Assembly: GCA_032622095.1 (NCBI GenBank)
Contig: CP136067.1
Coordinates: 99,128,707-99,192,706 of the forward strand
Direction of reading: 5' to 3'
Length of the DNA stretch: 64,000 nucleotides
Source: Siphonodentalium dalli
Taxonomy: Eukaryota > Mollusca > Scaphopoda > Gadilida > Siphonodentaliidae
The first letter of the stretch is position 1. The number at the start of each line of letters is the position of its first letter. The notes below the pieces were generated by a model, which was not told where the DNA came from, made no database searches, and saw only the letters and a list, made by a program, of their open reading frames with translations. Below, in pieces: positions 11,891-24,158 of this stretch. The position numbers and the translations under genes were made by a program.

Positions 11891-12694
11891 CCCCCCCCCC
11901 CACACATATCTCCTATATCCGTTCCTATTGTCCTAGCCACTTCCAATCCCTAACGAAATATTCCCGAAAACTCAATATTGGTTCCTGGCCATGTTTAAAT
12001 GTGAAATGTAATATATGTGTTTCAACTGTGGCCCGCGCCATCCAACAGAATAACGGGCATAAGTGACTCCACCAGAATCCAATATGAACCAATGAATCCC
12101 ACACAGGGGCCGCATGCCCTTAACGCACAAAGGGGCCGCTGGTCCCTCCGACGCTGAATAAAGCCTCTCTTCTAGAACCTGTTTCAGCTAGTAATATATA
12201 TTTACAAGAACATATTTATGACAGTTGCATGGAAAGTGTGAGGTACCAGTTGGGAATTTCAAATTCGGGGCGGTTTCCAATGATAATAATGCGGGAAACA
12301 TTGTTTTCTCAATGGGGGTGGGACCCCGTTGTTGCAGCTGGAAATACACAGGTGGATACCCTTAAGAAATACCGCCAACTACCAATCCTGCGAGATAGAG
12401 TTTCTCCCCTTGGTACGGTATTAAGATCGAAAGATCAGCCCATCGTTTAGTTTATCAGTGTTTGCCTGCGCGTTGAAGCATGGTATATGAAGGTACATAA
12501 TGTAAAACTGTTTGCAAACATTAAATGTAATATGCGACGTGTATGTTGTGCAAATGCAATAGAAAATCATATAATACAGCATCACAATATTTTAAAGATC
12601 GTATATTTAAAATTAGACTCCGTGGACAACAAAACTGACACTCATAATAAAGAGCGTTTTTGCTCCATGGTATGGGAACGTAGCAAGAAGCAGT
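11891..12694. other. Gene-free stretch
   Basis: Two ORFs (12229-12450 and 12487-12816) have no recognisable domain, and the second runs into transposon copy C. AATAAAGAGCGTTTTT occurs at about 12648, a motif also found in the ATPase element. Confidence 0.4.
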
Positions 12695-13095
12695 TTAACC
12701 CTTTACCCAACAAACCGGCCAAAACCGGCCAAATAAAGCTTCAACAGCCTAAAATATATTCGGTCTGTCTCAATAGAACCATACAAATATGGATATCATT
12801 GGAACCGGCTCCTTGACCACATTGTGATGGTTACAGTTATGCCCTGTGCCAATGCATTCTCTTATATATGCGAGTCGACCATAGGTCGCCTCGCATATAT
12901 AAGAGAATGCATTGGCCTAAAAAAAAGTCTTTTTTTAACACTTTTTACCATTTTTTCTTACATTCTTTAACAATTTTATAATTTTTAATGTGTTAAGCCA
13001 ATGCATTCTCTTATATATGCGAGGCGACCTATGGTCGACTCGCATATATAAGAGAATGCATTGGCACAGGGCCCTTCTGTTGGGTAAAGGGTTAA
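12695..13095. mobile_element. piggyBac-like TTAA element with paired hairpins (copy C)
   Basis: Complete 401-bp element with TTAA at 12695-12698 and 13092-13095 and inverted ends CCCTTTACCCAACA/TGTTGGGTAAAGGG. It has two hairpins (about 12843-12917 and 12997-13071), reverse complements of each other, around an AT-rich spacer. Almost identical to copy F at 60445-60844. Non-coding, so it would need a transposase from elsewhere. Confidence 0.85.
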
Positions 13096-13289
13096 TGAGA
13101 CAATAAATTATAATCTGCTTTGTGTTGATCTATTAAATTCACACTGATCGGTGTTACAAATTTAAGAATATCTACTAGGGGACTATATATAGCGTAAGTG
13201 AACGTCCTACTTGTCATAAAAATTCTAAAAACTAAGTATGAATATAGTTATACAATAAACCAAATTTAATCATTGGCTAGTTTACATAG

Positions 13290-13790
13290 AATTTTGTCCA
13301 GCCTTGAACGCCCTTTATTGTAGCAATCAGTTGTTTAGTTTACATTGCACACATATACATGTATATATGCCCCACTGATTTTCAAACGCTCTTTATTTTG
13401 GGTAGGGCCTATCACTATAAATAAATAAAAGGGCTGGTGGTATCATATATAATTATTTCAGTTTGAGAATGAACGCGCATTATTCACTGCGTACTAGTTG
13501 ATTAATTAATTACTTTTAAATAAATTATTAATTAAAAGCTAAATATATCGGCATAAAATAACCGAAAAGGTTTATGATTCACAAAGAAAATATACAATAG
13601 TAAACGCTCTTTACTGTAGAAATCAGTGTTGATGATGTCATATACATGTAGACTAGTTAGTACTGGGACTTTCTTTACGGAAATATGACAACGAGATTCA
13701 CCAAAAAATAGCACGAAATAGGTATATATTCCACAAAGAAAATTGATGGTGAGATATTTCGCTCTTTATCGTGCAAAAACAAATATGCCA
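13290..13790 (-). repeat. Degenerate repeats around an AATAAAGAGCG motif
   Basis: Read on the minus strand, four related blocks contain TAAAGAGCG or TAAAGGGCG (near 13305, 13390, 13605 and 13758). At least two continue with ATTTTCTTTGTG. The same motif starts short ORF modules in the ATPase element (40886, 41806, 42081). The unit could be a decayed repeat or a remnant of those modules. Confidence 0.35.
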
Positions 13791-15235
13791 ACTGCAATAT
13801 TTATTTGAAATTATTTCAATAATTAATATCAAGTTAACTCAATACTTAATTATGTAGCCTAACTGTTAGATTCGGATAACAACCGTTGAATATTATTGAT
13901 CGTAAAACATATGAATGCTGAGTATTATTATTTCAACTGACGTTGTTGCTATCGCCGTTTGTGTAACCTGTCGTACCGTATGAGCGCAGTTTGCAGAGTA
14001 ATATAGAACGAAATATGTGTCAGCAATGCCCAAGTGAGAGCAGAAGGTGAAGGTTGACCCTCTATATCAAGGCCACGGTCGTTGGCACAGTAGTAGGGTA
14101 ATATCAGACTTATATAACCAGGACTGACCTGACACCAAGCATACTAGGAACAAGACAGCTGTCAATCAAGACTAAGACTTACGTATGTAGTGCTTTCCTG
14201 AACCGGAATTTACGCTATTCTGATTGACCGAGACGTTTGCTGTTTTGATTGGCTGAGAAATCGCCGCACTCGACACCATCTGATCTCACCACCGGATGTA
14301 ATTTAGACGATGTGAATTTCCTTCCTAAGACTAACTTACATATTGCATGACAGTGCGTTGATCATTGTATTGCTTATATCAGAGATACAGAATATCAAGT
14401 GAGTCAGAGTGATTGCACGATTTGTTTCTGTCAGATATTTGATGGCTGATTTTAACAAATTTCATTTCACTATACCCAAACGGCTGTGCGCATGCAATTT
14501 AACAATTTATCTACGAAATGGATTCTCACACCAAGTCATAAATTTAGTTTAGATTGGGAATGGCCTATTATTTATATAGAGGGGTGTTCGGGATACATTA
14601 GCAGCGAAAATATAATAAAAGTGTTTAAGGTTTGCTAGACCAAAATGGAATATACATTGAATGTACGTCCAACTTTCCCCACCGCTGGCAACGGAGGGTT
14701 TTATTCAAGTCCGGAAAGGACGAATATGACACAAGACACAACCAAACCGCGATTTTCTCCGGATAACACATATTCTAATACGTCACCTTGCCATACGATT
14801 TACCTTCCTTTTCCAAAAAAGAGAAATTTATCGAGGATTTTTCTCGATCAGTCAAACGACTCGCGAAGCATTGTGACCATTTTCCCGGTATGTTCGAATG
14901 AGCACCGAGCATATTTTCCCCTCGATATTGCGCGGTATATGCCAGGAACTCAAATTGAACAGACCCGAAACATGGCCGACTTGCTTCACGGGTCGTTCGC
15001 CTGATCGAGAAAAAAGCTCGTTAAATGTCTCTTTTTGGGGGAAAAGAAGAACGTTGAACATCAATGACGTTTTAACTCCCTCCAATGCAATGGATTACCC
15101 CATTCAATTATAAAAGTATACATAAGAATGGTATATTATTCATTTGAAGGGGTGTACAGGAGAAATGAGCAGACGACAGACATACGAAAAGATAATACAA
15201 GCGCCGAAGGAGTCATATAATAAAGTGGGGAAAAT
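13791..15235. other. Gene-free stretch with one unrecognised ORF
   Basis: Mostly AT-rich. The plus-strand ORF at 14645-15004 (119 codons) has no recognisable domain, hydrophobic segment or homologous neighbour, and overlaps ORFs of similar size in other frames. I do not call it a gene. Confidence 0.4.
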
Positions 15236-15645
15236 CGCATGCAGGTGGAGAAAAGTGATTGCCCGCAGACGCTACGGTGCTGCGATGTATGCAGCTACGA
15301 TTTTATCCACGTGATCGATCACATGATAGCAAAATGTTATATCACATTCTCCGCATTGTGCAATTATATACCTATGTATACATGGCATCAATGTGGCCTC
15401 GTTTTTGTAAGTCCAAGAAGTTTGTGAACTTTGCGCCATTTTTGAATTTTCTCTTTTTGTGGTATTTACAACATGACCAGTGCGACCATGGGCATGTGAC
15501 AGCTACGATCACGCGCGTTGTCAAGGTCACGCCACGATTTTCCTGGTAAAAATCAAACATTGCTTGATCGCTACGATTTGGCCACGACATTGGATGCTCC
15601 ACCTGCGATTTTCCACCTGCGATTTTAATCGCAGCGTCTGCGGTG
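15236..15645. repeat. Weak inverted-repeat element
   Basis: The left side contains GCAGGTGGAGAAAA and CGCAGACGCTACGG. The right side holds complementary blocks (CCACCTGCGATTTT, GCAGCGTCTGCGG). Possibly a decayed MITE; ends not resolved. Confidence 0.4.
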
Positions 15646-16085
15646 GCACTTACTGATGGAAATGTTTTGAAAATAAGATCAACAAACGACCATTATCATC
15701 TGAACATTTCCCACGGGAACAGGGAAGAATCCAGAGATAATTTGGGGACACCTGTTTCCAGCAGATGATACATATATTCCCATATAACTTAATAAGGCTT
15801 CTATACGCCCCGAACCAACACAGATACATGCACATATATTTTTTCTGATTTCAAAATTAAACATGCAACTAAAGGCTCTATTGCAACTACAGATTTTTTA
15901 TTTAAATAGCATCTTGTTGAGTTCCCTTGGAAAATTCAGGTTGACTCAATACTGTCCACTAGGAATTTGGGGACATTTGGGATTCTCGAGTTTGGGCACC
16001 ATACCTGTAACAGGTATCAAAATAGCCCTGGAAATTTCCCTGCACGGGAACTACTCACCAGTGAGTATTTAGTACATAAATGGTT

Positions 16086-16548
16086 AAAGGTACTCAATCC
16101 GATTCGATGGTCCCCATATAACCAAATTTCAACAACAACAACAACATTTTAGAAATGCCGCTTCAGTTATCAGAATCGATTAATTGCCCAAAAATAATGC
16201 TAACCACAGTCATCTATAGTATTTATATAAACTTGCACAAAACGTGTTATTTATAAAAAACATTTTGTTCAAAGAAATTATGCCGGTTTGCCAAATATCT
16301 GACACAAAAAGCCACTTGATTTTAGAGTTATCCATCTTCATCCGCAATTTGGTCCGAGACCGTTTTCTCGTCAACTTTTTACTGGGCCACTAAAGATAAT
16401 CGGTGGTGAAAAATAATAGATTTAAAAAATCGGTATCTTATCACTCTAAGCTTTGATGGGTGGGTTCCTCGACTCGAATCATATATTTGTTACCCCCGAA
16501 GCCAAGGAAATAGTAATTTGCGAGCGTTAATTCGGATTATGCTTCTTT
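16086..16548 (-). mobile_element. MITE, diverged inverted copy of 61636-62106
   Basis: Starts AAAGGTACTCAATCCGAT and contains CCATCTTCATCCGCAATTTGG and GGGTGGGTTCCTCGACTCGAA, all present in reverse complement at 61636-62106. The right end is degraded. A short AAC repeat lies at about 16130. Confidence 0.7.
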
Positions 16549-16576
16549 AATGATCGTATATCTCTTCCTGAAATGA

Positions 16577-17051
16577 CATATGTGACCCGCCATATCAAAT
16601 TCAGTCGTAAGTCGGGATTTTTTTTACCCTGTGCCAATGCATTCTCTTATATATGCGAGTCGACCATAGGTCGCCTCGCATATATAAGAGAATGCATTGG
16701 CCTAACAATTTTTTATCATTTTTTTTAAATAAATGTTTCTTACAATTTTTAGGACATAAAATAAAAAACATCCATTACCCTGCAGGGAGCCCCACATATA
16801 TATAGAAGCATATAGAAGAGTGTCGTCTGCTCATGTTTGTCTGGGGCTCTGTATGGGTGAAATTATAAAATTGTTAAAGAATACAAGAACAAATTATTAA
16901 AATTGTAAAAAATTGTTAGGCCAATGCATTCTCTTATACATTGTATATGCGAGGCGACCTATGGTCGGCTCGCATATATAAGATAATGAATTGGCACAGG
17001 GTAAAACAAATCCCGACTTACGACCGGATTCGATATGGCGGGTCACATATG
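16577..17051. mobile_element. Inverted-repeat element carrying the paired-hairpin module (copy D)
   Basis: Ends are CATATGTGACCCGCCATATC and its complement, extending inwards to GTAAGTCGGGAT. This is unrelated to the TTAA families. Inside, the module CCCTGTGCCAATGCATT...TTGGCACAGGG has TA on both sides and two hairpins (about 16629-16702 and 16918-16999). A further short inverted pair (GGGAGCCCCA/TGGGGCTCT) lies in the spacer near 16785-16850. Confidence 0.7.
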
Positions 17052-18213
17052 TAGTTTCCGGGGTATTTAAAACAATAAATATCGATGGAAGACATGCACC
17101 TATCCGGAAAGGCTTCTATCAATTAATACTCATTGTATTTCGATTGTTTGTGGTATTTAATACATACAACATTTTGCGACAATTTTACGGGCTTTGTTTT
17201 AGAACAGACAATAAGGCGAATTCGGGTAGTAGCAAGCGGGAGAACTCTATCTTGTAAGCACTCTCCATCAAGGCAAACTCCATTTCGCTTCAGATATTTT
17301 GTAGGAATAAACCACTTCATTATGAATTTATATACAAATAATATATCAAATCTTCAGTTTTATATTTTTAATAAAAATTGTTGGATTTAATTAAGAAAAT
17401 ACATGCCGACAGCGTTCAGACATAGCGTAGCGAGTGGACTGAACTCTGTTTTGCAGCTTGGACCGTAAGCCCGCGAGTTCCATACGCATCCGGTTGACGT
17501 CACAGGACGTAAATGGCGTTCGCTTCTATATACCACGACAATCTCTACCAGAGCGCACCAGTCATACTTCCTTTCTGACTCTGTCACCTGCTGTATGGGT
17601 ACTAGTCTGTGTTTCTATATTTTGCTTGGTGTTTTCCAGCAAAAATGGCGAAACCCTATCGCTCCAAAGTCAAATTTTCTATGTGCTTTGAGAACAATTC
17701 CCGCACTAAAACATAATGCCAGAATGGAAAATCAGAGCGGTAGGTTTGTTGACGATTTTCGCAAGCTACTCGTCAAAATTGCAGCAAATTAGAACTCTTG
17801 TGTTTGACTTGCCGTGCGAGTTGTGACAATGTCGTACACGTGCGTTCGACTTTTGTGCTGATAAAAATAATTGGAGAACCGAATCACACCGTTTCGAAAT
17901 ATAGTTCTTCGGTTTTAGTGGGCTTTTCAAACTTAAGGTTCAAAATTTATAAAAAAAAAATCGATATTGTGTGTGCTTAACAAGGGTAGCATGTTGCTGT
18001 GTTCGCTTACTATGTATCTTAATATAGCGGATGTCCACCAAATGTGGGTGAAATGTCGCCGTATAGCAACGGTCGTATCGAGTCATGAAGGGAGGTAAAC
18101 CCTGCATGGAGTTTGATACCATGATATCGGAACTATAAAATAAAAGCATACTCACACATGACAAAACAAGTAGTCTGGTCGATAAAAGATTTGACATAGA
18201 ACAAATTTGCACT
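17052..18213. other. Gene-free stretch
   Basis: Overlapping short ORFs on both strands (17123-17390, 17387-17691, 17940-18212) with no domain. Confidence 0.4.
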
Positions 18214-21200
18214 AACTTGGTTTGTATACCATTTTGAAGAGGAAGCTCTCCTTCATAACATATCCAAAATCCGCTTTGAGCATTTTTTGTAATTCAAGAT
18301 GGCGTCCAAGATGGCTGCCATTTTCCTATAAGTCAGCTTGATGCAATTATAGTGAGAACCTCTTGTCATATGTATACACATGTAAACAATTTAATGAAGC
18401 TAAGACATCACGCCACCTGTATGTGCCAAATTGGAACTCCCCATCCAAGATGGCCGTCAAAATGGCGACCGGAAGTGGAGTTTTTACGTTTTTTTATTAA
18501 TATCTTTAAGATAAGTTTCTGTGGTTTGGAACTGGTTGAGAATTGTGACTTTATTTTGTATTTAGCATGTTAACTGACCATTGGAGCAATGAAATAAGCT
18601 GTTCGTGTGGTCCACACCCCTTCCGATCACTCAAAAATTCGATTTTACAAAACGCGGTATAACATTTCACAAAAGATCCCCAAGATTCTAATCATATTTC
18701 ACCAAGAAGTGGGAAGAACTGTGCAATGTAAGTGATTCATTCTATATCTTATTGATATTCGAACTCAGTGGTACCAAAATTGTCACTTTGGCTCAAAATG
18801 GCTGCCTAAATGGCCACCAAAATATGGAAAATGGTAATTATTATCCCAGCGTGCCATGCAACCGCTTACAAGTTGTGATGATGCACACAATTGACTATTT
18901 TGTCTCATATATCTTGAGTACTAACATTTCTGATGCACCTTATGTATTTGTTACTATTTTAACCACCGAAATTACCAGAATTATTCGAATTTTTCTGTCA
19001 CAAACCTGATATCAAAATCGGCAAAAAATCGCAATCAAAGCAATATGGATTTTGCCAAAAGCGTCCTTATTTTTGAACGGAAATGGGCAGAACGTTGAAA
19101 CGGAACTGAGAGGGATCATATTATGTGGCTATTCTGGCCCATTAGCATCAACATTGATCAACTTAATACAGTGTGTATGTCTGTTGACTGGATGGTCATA
19201 TGCGAGGTGAGTAGGTATACATGGAGTTATTGTATTCATGAATGATGTGATTAGTTATACAATGTGTGACTATATGGTCATGGATGGGATGTCCATAGTG
19301 AGATGTATAGGTACATAATGAGTAGATGTATGGTGATGTGTGATGTGAACATGTTTACAGTGAGTGGCTGTCTGGTCATTGAAGTGGTGTATGGTCATAA
19401 CGAGAGCAGCTACACTGTCCTGTATGTATATATGGAGTGACTGTGTGGTCAGGGGTGCGCTGTATATATGTGCATTGGATGGCTGTATTGCAATGGGTGA
19501 GTGTATATGTATACATATGTTGGATGTATGGCAATGAATGGGTGTATGTATACACAGGGTGTTGTTGTATGGTTATGGACAATGTGTATATGTACATGAA
19601 ATGACTGCACGGTCATTGTTGAAGTGTATATGCATACCTAGAGTACACTTTGATGGCCATTGGCGCCTAGCGTATATAGAGAGTGACCTCACGGTGATGG
19701 GCGAGATGTATATGTTTATATGTAGGGTCTATTGTATTGTCATTGGTGGTGTGTACAGGCATACAGTGAATATCTGAATTCTCATGGAGAGGGTGTATAT
19801 CTATACAGCGAGTGGCTGAATTGTCACGATGGAGCTGTATTGTCTGTATTGTTTGAATTGTACGAATGGCTGTGTGTGCGGGTATTGGTATATCTAGAAG
19901 GGCTGTATGGCCATTGACGAGGTGTATATATACACATGGAGTGACGCTGTGGTAATGGGTGGGGTGTATATGTATATCACGAGTGACTGCATGGCATGGC
20001 AAAATTAATGGTGGGGTGAATTGATATACAAGAAGTGACTATGATCACGAATGTGGTTTATGCGTATACATAGAGAGGCTGAATTGTCATGGGTCAGGTC
20101 TATATGCAAGTCTGGAGTGTATGAATGGCCGTATGCGCGGTACGAGACATTGATATATCTAGAGGTGCTGTCAGGCCACTTTTGTGAGCTCTATTTGTGT
20201 ATACCTGGAGGACACTGTAGTTTTGGGTTGGGTATGTATGTATATCTTGGGTGGCTATATGGCCACGGGTGTCACACATATGTATATATACAGGGAGTGA
20301 GACTGTATGACCACTGGTGAGGCAAATAGGTATACAAGAAGTGATGTATGATCATGGACGCAGCGAACATGTATGGAGTGACTGTATGGTCATCGGTGAG
20401 GTGTATATGTATATCTTTAGTGGTTGTATATCTATGCATGTGGCAAATAAATATACATTGAGTGACTGTATGGCATATGGTTAGGCAAATAGGTATACAA
20501 GAGGTTACTTTGTGTTCATATATGTAGTGAATATGTATACAGGTCATGTGAGGTGTATGAGTATTCCTGATGTGTCTGCATGGTTATTCATGGCTATATG
20601 GCCACGCGTTGGTGTATGGGTAAACCCAATTGTGGCTGTGTGGTAATGGGTGGGTGTATGTCTATACAGCGAGTGGCACATGTCCATTTACGTGGTATTC
20701 ATGTATATATGGAGTGACTGCATGGTCATGTGTGATATGTACAGGTGCACCTTTGTGTGACTATCGCTTTCCACAATAACTCAAGGATATGTTAATCGAT
20801 AGGGGTAATATCAGAGTGTTCTCCACATTAAATGAGTTTTATATGCAATGTGAAGAAAACGGTTTTCCTGACAATAGTTTATAAGTTAATCAATTTTGAT
20901 GCTAATAGGCCAGAGTAGCCACATAATATGATACCTTTCAGTTCAGTTTCAACGCCATGTCCGTTTCCGTTAAAAACGTGGACAGAATCCCAAAAGAGGT
21001 GTTCGGCAAAATCCATACTGCATCCCTTAAAATGAATTTGTCGTAGCTCATAAGGTTTTCTGGGACAACCATAATATACGATTAAGTTGTCAGTTGATTA
21101 AGTAGCATGTTTAGTAACCAAGTGAGTCACAATTTGCTACCATTTCGGAACAGCAGAGAACAGTGTTCGGAATATAAACTTTTTACAAAATTTGGTTGCC

Positions 21201-22158
21201 ATTTTGCAAGTCATCTTGAGTAATATTGTCTAAAGCACCACACTATGCCATATTTAAGGCATATCAAAATAAAAAGAACCTTTGATACTAAAGATAGTTC
21301 CATTTTACTTGACAAAAATGGTCCAAACATGAAAAGTTATTTTTTTTTGCCGAGTTTGATGTTGTTTGTGATAGAAAAATCGCATAATTCTGGTAATTAC
21401 AGAATATTAAATAGTAAACATTAATCAAGGTGCATGATAAATGTTGGTATTCATTGTATATAAGACTGAATAGTCATTTGTGTACATCATCACAACTTGT
21501 AATCGGTTGCTTGGCACGCTGGAATAATAATTACCATTTTCCATATTTTGGCGGCCATTTAGGCAGCCATTTTGAGCCAAAGTGACAATTTTGGTACCAT
21601 TGAGTTCGAATATCAATAAGACATAGAATGCATCACTTACATTGCAAAGTTCTTCCCACTTCTTGGTTAAATATGACCAGAATCCCAAAGGGGATCTTTT
21701 GTGAAATGTTATACCGCGTTTTGTAAACTCGAATTTTTGTATGATCGGAAAGGGTGTGGACCCCACGAACAGCATATTTCATTGCTGCAATGGTCAGTTA
21801 ATATGCTATATACAAAATAAAGTCACAATTCTCAACCAGTTCCAAATCACAGAAACTTATCTTAAGAGTATTAGTAAAATATTCCACTTCCGGTCGCCAT
21901 TTTGGCGGCCATCTTGGACGGGGGTTCCAATTTTGTCAAGTAAAGATGGCGTTATATCATAGCTTCACAAAAATGTATACATGTGTATACATGTGACAAG
22001 ATGTTATCACTATAATTGCATCAAGCTGACTTATAGGAAAATGGCAGCCATCTTGGACGCCATCTTGAATTACAAAAAATTCTCAAAGCAGATTTTAGCG
22101 GATTTTGGATATGTTATAGAGGAGAGCTTCCTCTTCAAAATGGTATAAAAACCAACTT
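18214..22158. mobile_element. 3.9-kb fold-back element with minisatellite loop
   Basis: The left arm (18214 to about 19165) is the inverted counterpart of the right arm (about 20885-22158). Outer ends read AACTTGGTTTGTATACC and its diverged complement. Internal landmarks are GAGGAAGCTCTCC, AAGATGGCGTCCAAGATGG, GACCGGAAGTGG, ATGGCTGCC and TATGGATTTTGCC. The right arm has about 250 bp (near 21040-21290) missing from the left. The space between the arms is almost entirely a minisatellite. No transposase ORF exists; ORFs in the arms are mirrored non-conserved readings. Confidence 0.75.
19165..20760. repeat. Minisatellite array 2 in the fold-back loop
   Basis: About 1.6 kb of degenerate 40-50 bp units with cores such as GAGTGACTGTATGGTCAT and GAGGTGTATATGTATAC. 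Related to the array at 9360-9935. The many YTYTL/IHIH ORFs are minisatellite readings. Confidence 0.85.
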
Positions 22159-22230
22159 TAAAAGTCTGTTTGTTTGAATTCACGGATTCTTGGACGGATT
22201 GCGCGTGAAATAAACACAGAACGACATGTG

Positions 22231-22766
22231 TTAACCCTTTCAGTGCCAGGTCAGATTTTTGTATCAACCCATATACCCTGTGCCGATGCATTCTCTTATA
22301 TATGCGAGTCGACCATAGCTCGTCTCGCATATATAAGAGAATGCATTGGCCTAACATTTTTTCATCATTTGTTATTATTTTTTACAATTTTTTACAATTT
22401 TAATAATTTTTTCTTATATTCTTTAACAGACTTATTTTGTAGGTTTAGTGCCAGGGAATCTTACGTTTTTCATGGGCATCAAAATTATTACTATGAATTC
22501 TTGGTGATAGTTTTGAGTTATAACATGCCCCTAAGGTTTTAACCAATTTGTTTTTTTAATTCGCTATAGCATGCATGCTTAAGCATACCCAAAAAAATGA
22601 GAGAGAATACATTGGCCTAACAATATTAACTTTGACGTTGTAAGCCAGTGCATTAATTCTCTTATATATGCGAGGTTCCCTATTATTGGACACTCACATA
22701 TATAAGAGAATGCACCTGCACATGATATTTAATGCTGCACCAACGCAGCGCCCGTCAAGAAAGGAC
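22231..22766. mobile_element. TTAA element with paired hairpins (copy E), decayed right end
   Basis: Begins TTAACCCTTTCAGTGCCAGG. Hairpins are at about 22276-22353 and 22629-22720, the second diverged. The right end (GCGCCCGTCAAGAAAGG) is homologous to the left end of copy B but lacks a clear TTAA. Confidence 0.65.
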
Positions 22767-23318
22767 AAAAGACAGCTACCGTGGCGAAGAAGTAACGGAT
22801 TCTGAAAAACATTGGGTGGTAGATCTACTCGACATAATGTTCAACAAAATGAAGTTGGCGAAGTATCCTATAGATATATGATGTATATATAGATTGATAA
22901 TGTCCAAAGTAAATGTTCCGCTTACCATGCTGCATTATTGAAGGCAACAGAAAATTATTCGTAGCACACAGGCATAGCGGAAATCACTGACACGTCGAAA
23001 TTTTTGCTTCATATATATACGTTTACTTCAGATATGTTCATGGAAATCCCCATCCAGTCATATATGGCTTCCCTCTTGAGTGAATCAGCTCAAAAATTCA
23101 CAACCAATCAGAATAGGCGAATATGTTACACAAGGATGTGCGCCACATGCACCACTAAGTGGATCAGGACTTACGTCAATTGAGAAATGTATAAGTATGA
23201 AACTGCTGAGAAATATGTACGGTATACAGCGGGCCAATTGCAACCCAAAAGTTTATGTTACGACGAAGTGGAGTTATAGAAAGCAATACACAGGAAACGA
23301 AATCATCAGTTCTATACA
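22767..23318. other. Upstream region of the Toll-like receptor gene
   Basis: No gene or clear repeat. A TATATATA run near 23012 lies about 300 bp upstream of the receptor ATG and could hold the promoter, but nothing fixes the start of transcription. Confidence 0.35.
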
Positions 23319-24158
23319 ATGAATCATTATACAACATTCGTTGTTGTCACTCTATTCGCTGTCGTTGCGTGTGTTACCACAGAGACGCGTGTGAACACGG
23401 CGATCATAGAAACACACAATGCGCAAAACATGACTATACCGGAGCGTCTGCGGGGAAAATGTTCTTTTGGTGGAGGACTCATTAATCTTAAAGGGCTCTC
23501 GTTAAAAGAAAATCAAATCATACAGGTCACGTGCGAACCAGGAGACGATATTCTATCAATCGGTGAAATTTCTGCGTGGATCGAACATGACTTAGAGTTA
23601 TCTAACTTGGTTATTGTTGTGAGCATAACGTGCCGCAACATGACGGGAGGCGTGACGTCATTTTTCAACCTGAGGCGTATCACACATCTACGAGTGGAAG
23701 GGTGTGAAATTCACAAAAGAAGTGATTGGTGGAAGAATTATAACATGGATTATTTAGAGATACTAGAATTAGTTGATTCAAAAATTGTCGCTGGGAGTTT
23801 GGCGGTATATGATTTGATACCGGCTCTGCTGAACGGGTTTTCGTTATGCGGACCTGCAAATTTATCGAGAATATCATGGGTGAATACTACTGTCGAAGTC
23901 AAGGAAAAGGGGATTATGGCTGTTCTCAAGTTTCTGAAAAAATTTCCTGCGTTTTGTAAATATAATAAACTCACAGAGATTCGCTATTGCTTCAATGAAA
24001 AATCGTCCCGAATTTTGCAAGATCTGGTAGCGCTTGGAACTTTTCCAGTGTTAGAGACACTTGATGCGTCAAGCTGCTCACTTAATAAATTCCCGTCAGT
24101 CGTGAATAAGATGGCATATACCTTAACTGGCTGTCCTTTCCGTCATTGCGTTATATAA
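23319..24158 (+). CDS. Toll-like receptor, 5' part (signal peptide and leucine-rich ectodomain)
   Basis: A 279-codon ORF. Residues 1-20 form a hydrophobic signal peptide. The rest is a cysteine-containing extracellular region with diverged leucine-rich repeats (for example LRRITHLRVEGC and MDYLEILELVDS) and several N-glycosylation sequons (NMT, NLS, NTT). The last approximately 15 codons do not look like an LRR. Reading frame +2 across the same bases gives a good LRR continuation that runs into the ORF starting at 24146. I read this as one intronless gene broken by a single-base frameshift near 24100-24130, either a true pseudogene mutation or a sequence error. No splice sites are placed to explain it. 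The ligand is unknown. Confidence 0.75.
   Translation: MNHYTTFVVVTLFAVVACVTTETRVNTAIIETHNAQNMTIPERLRGKCSFGGGLINLKGLSLKENQIIQVTCEPGDDILSIGEISAWIEHDLELSNLVIVVSITCRNMTGGVTSFFNLRRITHLRVEGCEIHKRSDWWKNYNMDYLEILELVDSKIVAGSLAVYDLIPALLNGFSLCGPANLSRISWVNTTVEVKEKGIMAVLKFLKKFPAFCKYNKLTEIRYCFNEKSSRILQDLVALGTFPVLETLDASSCSLNKFPSVVNKMAYTLTGCPFRHCVI

Noticed and set aside
14645-15004. 119-codon ORF
   Set aside because: No domain, signal peptide or paralogue in the window; similar-length ORFs overlap it in other frames.
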